From positions 1 to 64,000 of the forward strand of contig JAZQQG010000022.1 of the NCBI GenBank assembly GCA_045628945.1: a stretch of DNA of 64,000 bases, read 5' to 3'. The notes below the pieces were generated by a model, which saw only the letters and a program-made list of their open reading frames with translations, was not told where the DNA came from and did not search any database. Below are positions 33,896-41,134 of this stretch, one piece after another. A program made the position numbers and the translations under genes. How positions within the stretch are numbered: the stretch's first letter is position 1; each line of letters opens with the position of its first letter. Source of the stretch: RGIG4034 sp045628945 (GTDB taxonomy: Bacteria > Bacillota > Clostridia > Lachnospirales > Lachnospiraceae).

Positions 33896-34815
33896 GAAGT
33901 GGAATTATTAATGTGTATAAAGAAAAAGGATTTACCTCCTTCGATGTGATTGCCAAGTTACGTGGAATTCTGAAGGAACGTAAACTTGGCCACACCGGTA
34001 CACTGGACCCGGATGCTACGGGGGTGTTGCCGGTTTGTGTGCGAAGTGCGACGAAGGTGTGTGATCTTTTGACAGAAAAAGACAAAACCTACGTAGCGAC
34101 AATGCAACTTGGAATTACCACAGATACGTTGGATTTAAGCGGGCAGGTTCTGTCTTCTAAGCCTTTCGAGACCGACGTGGAGAAGATTCGAGAGGCTATT
34201 CTTTTTTATGTGGGAGAGTATGATCAGGTGCCACCGATGTATTCGGCCCTGAAAGTCAACGGACAGAAGCTTTGTGACCTTGCCAGAGCCGGCAAGGAGG
34301 TAGAGCGTCAAGCCAGACGCGTGACAATTCATTCGATTGAGATTCTTCGTATGGAACTTCCAGAGGTGGAATTTCGGGTCCATTGTTCGAAGGGGACCTA
34401 TATCCGTTCCCTGTGTGATGATATCGGCAGACGTCTCGGCTGCGGAGCTGCAATGAAGACTTTGGTACGTACACAGGTATCGGTATTTTCGATTGAGGGA
34501 GCGTACCACCTGGAGCGATTAGAGCAACTTATGCAGGAAGGCCGAATTGAGGAGGCAATCTTGCCGGTAGACTGCCTGTTTGATTATCCGAAGGCCCGCA
34601 TTGTGGGAGCAGGACAGAAGAAGGCGTTGGACAACGGCAATCGATTCGCAGGAGAAGTGTTATCGGCACAGATCGAACCTGCGTCGGATGCAGGAAAGGG
34701 TACCGGGCTTCCGGCACTTTTACGAGTATACTATGAGGACGGAACCTTTGCGGCCATCTACGAGAGGACGGACGAAGGAGACTACAAGCCTCTGAAGATG
34801 TTTCTCGACCGATAA
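33886..34815 (+). CDS. truB: tRNA pseudouridine-55 synthase
   Basis: The 309-residue enzyme modifies U55 in the tRNA T-loop. The catalytic Asp lies in LGHTGTLDPDATGVLP, and the N-terminal YKEKGFTSFDV is typical. The start is GTG 33886, overlapping nrnA by 10 bases, with GAGGAG 5 bases upstream; no ATG fits the family start. Its stop overlaps ATG 34815, but ribF more likely starts at 34875. Confidence 0.95.
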   Translation: MPIRSGIINVYKEKGFTSFDVIAKLRGILKERKLGHTGTLDPDATGVLPVCVRSATKVCDLLTEKDKTYVATMQLGITTDTLDLSGQVLSSKPFETDVEKIREAILFYVGEYDQVPPMYSALKVNGQKLCDLARAGKEVERQARRVTIHSIEILRMELPEVEFRVHCSKGTYIRSLCDDIGRRLGCGAAMKTLVRTQVSVFSIEGAYHLERLEQLMQEGRIEEAILPVDCLFDYPKARIVGAGQKKALDNGNRFAGEVLSAQIEPASDAGKGTGLPALLRVYYEDGTFAAIYERTDEGDYKPLKMFLDR

Positions 34816-34874
34816 TGAAGTGCTCCGATTGGATGCAAAAGACAGAAGCTTGTCGGTTGGAATCGGGAGATACC

Positions 34875-35816
34875 ATGAAGATTATTCAGCAATTGAACTG
34901 CATAGAGGGACGTACCGCAGTTGCCATCGGGAAGTTTGACGGCCTGCATATCGGACATCGGCTGATTTTGGACGGTCTGCAGGAAGCGAAGCGACAGGAC
35001 CCGACACTTCAGACAACGGTATTTACTTTTTCACCTTCTCCGGCGGTGTTTTTCGGGGGGAAGGATGTGAAGGAGCTATTTACCCAATCCGAGAAAAGAA
35101 CCACCATGGAAGAACTGGGAATCGATTGCCTGGTGGAGTATCCCTTTGACCGTGAAGGCGCGGCGTGTGAGCCGGAGACGTTTATTCGCCACATTTTGTG
35201 CGAACTTTTGCATGCAAAGGTTGTGGTATGTGGGAAGGATGTTTCTTTTGGCAAAGGAGGAAGAGGAGATCTCTACCTGTTGGAGAAACTTGCCGGAGAA
35301 TGCGGCTATCAGGTGCTTGCGGTGGATAAGGTGCAAGTCTCCATAGAAGGTCGTCCGATGGAAGTAAGTTCCAGCCTTGCAAGAGAATTAATCACCGCCG
35401 GTAAAATGGAACTCGCGAATTCTATATTATGTAAACCGTACTCCTTTTGCGGGACGGTGGAACGTGGTACCGGAATCGGCCATAAGGATCTTCTCCCGAC
35501 CGTGAATCTTGTGCCGGAAGAGGGGAAACTTTTGCCACCGAGAGGCGTCTATGTTTCCCGGGTTTGTGTGGAGGGTGTCGTGTATGGAGGAATTACCAAT
35601 ATCGGCTGTAAGCCAACGGTTTCTACAGAGAACCGAATCGGCATTGAAACCTTTCTTTACGACTTTGACGGGAATCTCTATGACAAACCGATTGAGGTAT
35701 CGTTGCTTAAGTGGACCCGACCGGAAAAGACCTTTTCCGGACTGGCGGAGCTGATGGAGCAATTACGACAGGATGAAGCGGACGGAAGGGCATGGTTTAT
35801 GGCGCATCCGCTTTGA
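34875..35816 (+). CDS. ribF: Bifunctional riboflavin kinase/FAD synthetase
   Basis: The 313-residue enzyme makes FMN from riboflavin and FAD from FMN. The N-terminal nucleotidyltransferase domain has GKFDGLHIGH. The C-terminal flavokinase domain has GTGIGHKDLLPTVNL, a slightly altered GxGxGxxxGxPTAN pattern. ATG 34875 (MKIIQQLNC) with GGGAG upstream is preferred; an in-frame ATG at 34815 touching the truB stop would add 20 residues with no family support. The last codons overlap the -35 of the downstream gene. Confidence 0.93.
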   Translation: MKIIQQLNCIEGRTAVAIGKFDGLHIGHRLILDGLQEAKRQDPTLQTTVFTFSPSPAVFFGGKDVKELFTQSEKRTTMEELGIDCLVEYPFDREGAACEPETFIRHILCELLHAKVVVCGKDVSFGKGGRGDLYLLEKLAGECGYQVLAVDKVQVSIEGRPMEVSSSLARELITAGKMELANSILCKPYSFCGTVERGTGIGHKDLLPTVNLVPEEGKLLPPRGVYVSRVCVEGVVYGGITNIGCKPTVSTENRIGIETFLYDFDGNLYDKPIEVSLLKWTRPEKTFSGLAELMEQLRQDEADGRAWFMAHPL

Positions 35817-35841
35817 CGAAGTTTGCGGGATATAGTACAAT
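35813..35841 (+). promoter_or_regulatory. Consensus promoter abutting the NlpC/P60 start codon
   Basis: TTGACG (35813-35818), a 17-base spacer and TACAAT (35836-35841) are followed by only 6 bases before ATG 35848. The predicted transcription start is the A of the start codon. No ribosome site is present between. Confidence 0.72.
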
Positions 35842-35847
35842 AACAGT

Positions 35848-36930
35848 ATGAAAATTCTTAGATTATGCAAAAAAAGAATCGGTGCCCTCTTGCTGGTTAT
35901 TCTTTTTGGATGGATCGGTACGGCAGACACATATGCCATGGAGTCTCGCAGTATCGGAGCGGCTGAGGTGTTAAATACGGTGGATGATATCTCCCCTACG
36001 GAGTGGCAATTGTGGGAATTTATGAGGTCGGAGGACTTCGCGGAGAATTATGCACCTTTTTATGCGAATGAGCCGGTTGCGGTTCCGCATTGGGGATATT
36101 ACACTTTAGGTGTATGCAAGGTGGATAAGGCCAAAGTCTACCTCACAGAGTCCGACTCCGGGAAGGAAGCCGGCCAGATGCAGAAGGGCTTTGGTTGCGA
36201 GATTGTGAATGAGACGGACAATTTTTATTATATCGTTTCGGGCAATCTGTCCGGATATATTAAGAAGTCCGCTATCGCCATTGAGGATGAGGCGATGGAA
36301 CTTGGCGCACAATATGAGAAGTTAACGGCCACGGTGACGGCGAAGAATCTGAAGATTCGTTCCGGCCCCGGCACGAAATACAAGCGAATCAGTATGGTAA
36401 AAAAGCGTACCAGTCTTCCGGTCGTCGAGGAACTTGCCGATAAGGGCTGGGTACAGGTCGAATTCGATGAGAGTTCGGATTGCTATGTTTCGATGGATTA
36501 TGTGAATATCGGTTATACGTTAGAGACCGGATTAACTATGATGGAAGTGCGTTACGGCAGAGGTGTTACGGATGTCGGAGTATCCATTGCGGAATATGCG
36601 CAGCAGTTCATCGGAAATCCGTATGTCTGGGGAGGCTCCTCGTTAACGAAGGGGGCGGACTGCTCCGGATTTACCATGACGATTTTCAAAAAATACGGTG
36701 TTAAATTGACCCATTCCGCCAGAGCACAGTCAAAGTGCGGAATTGCGGTATCGGTGAAAGATCTGAAACCGGGAGATTTGGTTTTTTATTCCAATGAGTC
36801 CGGTATTAATCATGTGACCATCTATATCGGCAACGGCGAAGTGTGCCATGCAAGTTCGCCGAAGACCGGAATTATTGTAACAAAGCTAAACTATCGTAAG
36901 GTTACTTGTTGCAGAAGATTGATCTATTAG
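35848..36930 (+). CDS. Secreted NlpC/P60 endopeptidase with SH3 domains
   Basis: The 360-residue protein has a signal peptide (basic start, hydrophobic core about 12-27, TYAME cleavage region). Two bacterial SH3-like domains follow (about 85-150 and 160-220, with AKNLKIRSGPGTKYKRISMV), then a C-terminal NlpC/P60 domain. C272 in GADCSGFT and H322 in INHVTIYIG form the Cys-His catalytic pair. Such enzymes cut gamma-D-Glu-diamino acid bonds in peptidoglycan outside the membrane. ATG 35848 must be the start since it precedes the signal peptide, yet it has no ribosome site and lies 6 bases after a -10. It is followed by three genes of an apparent surface/c-di-GMP cluster. Confidence 0.9.
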   Translation: MKILRLCKKRIGALLLVILFGWIGTADTYAMESRSIGAAEVLNTVDDISPTEWQLWEFMRSEDFAENYAPFYANEPVAVPHWGYYTLGVCKVDKAKVYLTESDSGKEAGQMQKGFGCEIVNETDNFYYIVSGNLSGYIKKSAIAIEDEAMELGAQYEKLTATVTAKNLKIRSGPGTKYKRISMVKKRTSLPVVEELADKGWVQVEFDESSDCYVSMDYVNIGYTLETGLTMMEVRYGRGVTDVGVSIAEYAQQFIGNPYVWGGSSLTKGADCSGFTMTIFKKYGVKLTHSARAQSKCGIAVSVKDLKPGDLVFYSNESGINHVTIYIGNGEVCHASSPKTGIIVTKLNYRKVTCCRRLIY

Positions 36931-36950
36931 TCAAAGGGGAGTTCATATCG

Positions 36951-38054
36951 TTGGATAGTAACATGAATAAGGAATGGAAAATAAGAGGCTTCAACGATGC
37001 TCAGATCGAAGAGTTGAGGTTGGGCATTCTGGCTAATCAGGATACTTCTTCCTATGAGAAGCCGGAGGTGCCCTGGTATTGTATGCGTGAGATGCGCTAC
37101 GGCATCCAACTGGGCTATAATGCCGAGGATCTTCTGCGGGAGTTTGATTGGACGCAGGTAGAGCAGATTCGCCTGGGCATTGCCGGGCAGGTGGATGTGA
37201 AGTGCTATAAGAGCCGGGAGTATCTTGCTCCTCAGATGGAAGAGATTCGATTGGGGTTAGAAGCCGGTATCGACGCATCCATCTATGCGAAACCCGAATA
37301 CGATTGGTACCAGATGAAGGAATTGCGTCTTGCCCTTGAGAACGGACAATCTGTGGAGAAGATGTTAAATCCTTCCTATTCTGCGAAATTAATGCGCCTG
37401 ATTCGGGAGAAGGCAGACAATAATCCGGAGATTATCACGCTGGCAGAAAGAGGATACCGGCCCGAGGTCATCGAGGTTTTGATGGATGCAAAGGGGCGCG
37501 GTATCGATCTGGCACACTATGCGGAGGCTCGTTACGATGCCGATCAATTGAGTGAGATTCTGGATGCTTTTGAGCATGGAATCGATTTGACGGACTATTT
37601 AAAGCCGGAGCTCTACGGAACGCAGCTTCATGAGATTCGCATGGGCCTTGAGAGCGGAGTGGACGTGTCACTTTATTGCGACGGTTCCTACAATTGGTTT
37701 CAGATGCAGGAGATTCGTATCGGTCTGGAAGAAAGACTGGACGTATCCTACTATCTGCATTCTTATTTCAATTATCAGCAGATGCGACAGATTCGTTTCG
37801 GACTTGAGGCCGATTTGGATGTGAGTCGTTATGCGAATTTCCGATATAATGCGAAGCAGATGGAAGAACTGCGAAGACACCTCGAGGAGGAAGAGAATTC
37901 CGAGCCGAGTAATGAATTCAATGAGGCACAGACCAGAGAAATTCTCTGTGGATTGGAAGCCGGCATTGATGTGTCGTCCTATGCGGATCCTTCCATTTCG
38001 GCGGAAGAGATGTTCCGAATCCGTACTTCTTTGATGGGAGGCGGACGCGTATGA
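36951..38054 (+). CDS. Protein of thirteen to fourteen 26-residue repeats, function unknown
   Basis: The 367-residue protein is built almost entirely of tandem 26-residue units with consensus QMxEIRxGLExGxDVSxYxxPxY. The phase is regular from about residue 15 to the end; one unit near residues 325-348 is shortened to 24 and acidic. Each unit predicts a helix (QMxEIRxGLE), a turn with G-x-D-V, and a second short helix, suggesting an alpha-solenoid binding scaffold. There is no signal peptide or membrane segment. The start is TTG 36951, 9 bases after GGGGAG; ATG 36963 is too far from it. It overlaps the next gene by ATGA, so it is translationally coupled to the FapA-like protein. I recall similar repeats in uncharacterised clostridial proteins. 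Confidence 0.85.
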   Translation: MDSNMNKEWKIRGFNDAQIEELRLGILANQDTSSYEKPEVPWYCMREMRYGIQLGYNAEDLLREFDWTQVEQIRLGIAGQVDVKCYKSREYLAPQMEEIRLGLEAGIDASIYAKPEYDWYQMKELRLALENGQSVEKMLNPSYSAKLMRLIREKADNNPEIITLAERGYRPEVIEVLMDAKGRGIDLAHYAEARYDADQLSEILDAFEHGIDLTDYLKPELYGTQLHEIRMGLESGVDVSLYCDGSYNWFQMQEIRIGLEERLDVSYYLHSYFNYQQMRQIRFGLEADLDVSRYANFRYNAKQMEELRRHLEEEENSEPSNEFNEAQTREILCGLEAGIDVSSYADPSISAEEMFRIRTSLMGGGRV

Positions 38055-39412
38055 GTGATGTGTTGAATCTCTTGCTGTCGAACGGTAGTTCCGTAACGGT
38101 TTCTCCCGATGAGATGCGCGCGGCATTATTCTTGGTTCCACCCGCCGGAGCTTCCTTGCAGGAGGAGGACATTGTCGCATTTCTTGCGCATCACGGAGTC
38201 ACCCGCGGTATCGATCATGCACTGATTGCCGAGATGCTTCGGGCAGAACGCTTTAATCGTATGATGACGGTAGCGTATGGTATTGAGAGCGAGGCCGGAG
38301 AAGAAGGCTATTTTGAATTCTTTTTTGCAACGGAGTTCGATTCCGAGCCCACCAGAGTGGGAGACGGTCCCGTGGATTTTAGCACGATGAAGGTGTTCGA
38401 GCCGGTGACCAAGGGACAGAAAATCTGCGAATATCATAAAGCGACAAGCGGCAAAATGGGTTACACGGTAACCGGAAAACTGTTACTTCCCAAACGAGGG
38501 AAGGATCGTCCTGCGATTCGTGGATCGAAGTTTCTATTAAACGAGGATGGTACAATCTATACCGCACAGACGGACGGGCGTATTGTTTATACTTCCGGAC
38601 AGATGATTGTTTCGGCGATGATGGATCACGAGGGAGATCTTCCGGAGGATTTTGGCCCGATACGCTTTGACGGGGATGTGCATATCAGTGGCAATGTTCC
38701 CAATAACGCGGTAATCTATGCGACCGGTATGGTGATTATCGACGGCAATGTCGGAGATGCTGAGATTATGGCCGGTAAGGATGTGCTGATTCGCGGTATG
38801 ATGGAAGGCAATGGCAAGGCAAAAGTCGTTGCGGAAGACGGCGATGTTTATGGAATGACCTTTGATCATGTATCGATTAAGTGCTCCGGCAAACTCCTTA
38901 CGAATTCGTTGGTCGATTGTACGGTAGATTCCGAAGCCTCTGTGGAGGTCTGCGGACAGGTTGGTACCGTAATCGGCGGTAAAATCTATGCGTTCCGCCG
39001 AATCGAAGTAAGCATTGCCGGGGATGAACCTGCGTCGGATACTCTTTTGCAGGTGGGAATGCGCGAAAACTCGGACGAGACTGCTTTGAATTATCGAAGA
39101 CAGCTGGATAAGATTGATTCTGAGCTGGTTATTTTTGAGAAGGCGATGATCAGTCAGCCGGCTCTCCGGGGCCAGATTGTTCAGGCCATGGATATTAAGA
39201 AGGAAGAAAAGAACCATATTCAGGAGGCACTTCGTACGTTGGCGGAACAGCGGGAATTGTCTCAGGAGTCGGCCATTGCGATTCGGGGAACGATACATCC
39301 TCGGGTTACGGTATGTGTCAATGGTTATACGATGATGCCCATGCGAAGCTTAAGCCAGGTGATTTTTACCGAAAAGGATGAGCATATCAGCATGAATAAG
39401 ATTATGGCATAG
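38051..39412 (+). CDS. FapA-like DUF342 protein
   Basis: The 453-residue protein has a short N-terminal domain (about 1-100), then the DUF342 beta-helix (about 105-310, with repeated G-D-V/I-x-I turns such as GNVPNNAVIYATGMVIIDGNVGDAEIMAGKD). A C-terminal helical, coiled-coil-like region (about 335-400) and a small closing beta part follow. DUF342 proteins include FapA (flagellar assembly or polar localisation). The fold resembles bactofilin, and polymerisation or scaffolding is plausible. It overlaps the repeat-protein gene by 4 bases and precedes the HD-GYP regulator by about 70 bases. No flagellar genes are in the window, so a flagellar role is not shown. Confidence 0.85.
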   Translation: MSDVLNLLLSNGSSVTVSPDEMRAALFLVPPAGASLQEEDIVAFLAHHGVTRGIDHALIAEMLRAERFNRMMTVAYGIESEAGEEGYFEFFFATEFDSEPTRVGDGPVDFSTMKVFEPVTKGQKICEYHKATSGKMGYTVTGKLLLPKRGKDRPAIRGSKFLLNEDGTIYTAQTDGRIVYTSGQMIVSAMMDHEGDLPEDFGPIRFDGDVHISGNVPNNAVIYATGMVIIDGNVGDAEIMAGKDVLIRGMMEGNGKAKVVAEDGDVYGMTFDHVSIKCSGKLLTNSLVDCTVDSEASVEVCGQVGTVIGGKIYAFRRIEVSIAGDEPASDTLLQVGMRENSDETALNYRRQLDKIDSELVIFEKAMISQPALRGQIVQAMDIKKEEKNHIQEALRTLAEQRELSQESAIAIRGTIHPRVTVCVNGYTMMPMRSLSQVIFTEKDEHISMNKIMA

Positions 39413-39483
39413 AAGGAACCGTTTCAAACGGTGGGTTTTTGCCCTCTGGGGAACGGGATACAGAGAAAAACGGAGGTGGGAGA

Positions 39484-40551
39484 ATGGGTAAGACGATTCT
39501 GATTGTAGATGATGTGGAGATTAATCGCACCCTGCTAAAAAGAATCTTCATGGACCGATATGATGTCTTAGAAGCCGAGAACGGTGTGCAGGCGTTGGAA
39601 ATCATTCATCGTGAAAAAGAGAATCTGATTGCGGTTCTTCTGGATGTGATCATGCCGGAATTGGACGGTTTCGGCGTATTGGATGATATGCGTGAGAGGG
39701 GCTTTATCAAGACGATTCCGGTCATTCTGATTACCGGAGATTCTTCCAAAGAGAATCAGCATCTCGCTTTTGAGAAGGGGGCGGTTGAGGTAATCAGTAA
39801 GCCCTACGATGCGTATCTGACGAAGAAACGTGTCGAGAATATGGTGGACCTCTATTCCTACAAGAACAATCTTGAAAAAGCATTGGACGACAAGGTGCGA
39901 GAGATTCAGCAGAAGAATGAGCAGTTAAGCGAGATGAACTCGAAGGTTGTCAATACGATGGCAACGATTACGGAGTTCCGTGATGCGGAGTCCGGACAGC
40001 ATATTCAGCGTGTTCGTGAGTTTACCCGTATTCTGGTTCATTCCCTGGCGGAACACTATCCGGAGTATGGTCTGACTCCCGAGAAGATGGAACTGATTGT
40101 GGAAGCTTCCGTGCTTCATGATGTCGGAAAGATTGCAATCCCGGACAGTATTCTGTTAAAGCCTGCAAAACTGACCTCCGACGAGTTCGAGATTATGAAG
40201 TGTCATGCCGAGAAGGGCTGTGATATTCTGGATCGTGTCTGCCCGACGGACAACGAGGAATACACGGCAACCTGCAAGGAGATTGCACATTACCATCATG
40301 AGAAATATGACGGAAAAGGCTATCCGGAGGGCTTAAAGGGGGATGATATTCCGATCAGTGCCCAGGTGGTATCGTTGACCGATGCCTATGATGCCCTGAT
40401 CAGTGAACGTGTATATAAGCGTGCTTACAGTACCTCGGAAGCCTATGCAATGATTATCGGCGGCGAGTGCGGAACCTTTAATCCCAAGATTCTGGATTGC
40501 TTTATGTTGGAGCGTTCGGCGTTCGAGGAAAGAGCGGCACAGATCATCTAA
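39484..40551 (+). CDS. Response regulator with HD-GYP phosphodiesterase output
   Basis: The 355-residue protein has a receiver domain (1-125) with the acidic pair D9/D10, phosphoacceptor D54 in LLDVIMPELDG and the late Lys in ISKPYD. A coiled-coil linker (about 128-160) leads to an HD-GYP domain. H212-D213 lie in LHDVGK, and HHEKYDGKGYP carries G279-Y280-P281, so the catalytic set for cyclic-di-GMP hydrolysis is complete. Phosphorylation would control degradation of c-di-GMP. No histidine kinase is nearby. ATG 39484 is chosen for GGAGGTGG upstream. It ends the NlpC-repeat-FapA cluster. Confidence 0.93.
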   Translation: MGKTILIVDDVEINRTLLKRIFMDRYDVLEAENGVQALEIIHREKENLIAVLLDVIMPELDGFGVLDDMRERGFIKTIPVILITGDSSKENQHLAFEKGAVEVISKPYDAYLTKKRVENMVDLYSYKNNLEKALDDKVREIQQKNEQLSEMNSKVVNTMATITEFRDAESGQHIQRVREFTRILVHSLAEHYPEYGLTPEKMELIVEASVLHDVGKIAIPDSILLKPAKLTSDEFEIMKCHAEKGCDILDRVCPTDNEEYTATCKEIAHYHHEKYDGKGYPEGLKGDDIPISAQVVSLTDAYDALISERVYKRAYSTSEAYAMIIGGECGTFNPKILDCFMLERSAFEERAAQII

Positions 40552-40559
40552 AATAAGTA

Positions 40560-40588
40560 TTTACAAGCGCATTGGTCCGTGATATACT
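40560..40588 (+). promoter_or_regulatory. Promoter of rpsO
   Basis: TTTACA (40560-40565), a 17-base spacer and TATACT (40583-40588) predict a start near 40595, giving an 88-base leader. Confidence 0.65.
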
Positions 40589-40594
40589 GATTCA

Positions 40595-40682
40595 GTGTGA
40601 AATTAGCCAAACTCAGATTCGGGACACTCCGACCTGTTTCTTAGTGAAGGCCACAATTATTATTTTTTAGGAGGAATCTAAT
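40595..40682 (+). promoter_or_regulatory. rpsO mRNA leader, candidate S15 autoregulatory element
   Basis: The 88-base leader can form small stems (GTGT 40606 region with ACAC of GGGACAC; TCGG with CCGA). Ribosomal protein S15 represses its own mRNA through leader structures in several bacteria, but the structures differ between groups, so this is a candidate only. A strong AGGAGG precedes ATG 40683. Confidence 0.3.
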
Positions 40683-40949
40683 ATGATTACCAAAGAGAAG
40701 AAGACTGCTATTATGCAGGAATACGCAAGAACCGAAGGCGATACCGGTTCACCTGAGGTACAGATTGCAGTTCTTTCTGCAAGAATCGCAGAGCTTACCG
40801 AGCATCTTAAGAACCATCCCAAGGACAACCACTCCAGACGTGGTATGTACAAGATGGTAGGTCAGAGAAGAGGTCTTCTTGACTACCTTAAGAAAGTAGA
40901 TATTGAGAGATATCGTGCACTGGTTGAGAAGCTTGGTTTAAGAAAATAA
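40683..40949 (+). CDS. rpsO: Small ribosomal subunit protein S15
   Basis: The 88-residue protein has the family core TGSPEVQIAVLSARIAELTEHL, followed by HSRRGMYKMVGQRRGLLDYL. It binds 16S rRNA early in 30S assembly. The length is normal (88-89). It has its own promoter and a terminator-like structure before pnp, the conserved neighbour. Confidence 0.97.
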   Translation: MITKEKKTAIMQEYARTEGDTGSPEVQIAVLSARIAELTEHLKNHPKDNHSRRGMYKMVGQRRGLLDYLKKVDIERYRALVEKLGLRK

Positions 40950-40958
40950 GATAGAATG

Positions 40959-41019
40959 AAAGCGGATGATAAGATGTGCTCTTATTCGTGGGCGCAATGA
41001 TTCCTCCGCTTTTTCTTTT
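40959..41019 (+). terminator. Terminator after rpsO
   Basis: AAAGCGGA (40959-40966) pairs with TCCGCTTT (41005-41012), followed by TTTTCTTTT. The long loop holds an inner ATAAGA/TCTTAT hairpin. The overall shape fits a terminator with a branched stem, possibly partial, with read-through to pnp. Confidence 0.6.
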
Positions 41020-41072
41020 GTTAATGCAAAAATGCAATTTCGGCATGGCCGGGGTTGCTTTTTGATAGAGAA

Positions 41073-41109
41073 CCAATATTGGCAGGAATTCCTGCAAGGG
41101 CAGTCGCCC
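41073..41109 (+). repeat. Three consecutive hairpins in the pnp leader
   Basis: CCAATATTGG (41073-41082), GCAGG-AATT-CCTGC (41082-41095) and GGGC-AGTC-GCCC (41098-41109) lie directly before the pnp ribosome site. PNPase mRNA leaders in other bacteria are structured and processed for autocontrol; a similar role here is inference. Confidence 0.4.
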
Positions 41110-41134
41110 GAGAATGAAGAAAAGGAGAAATAAG

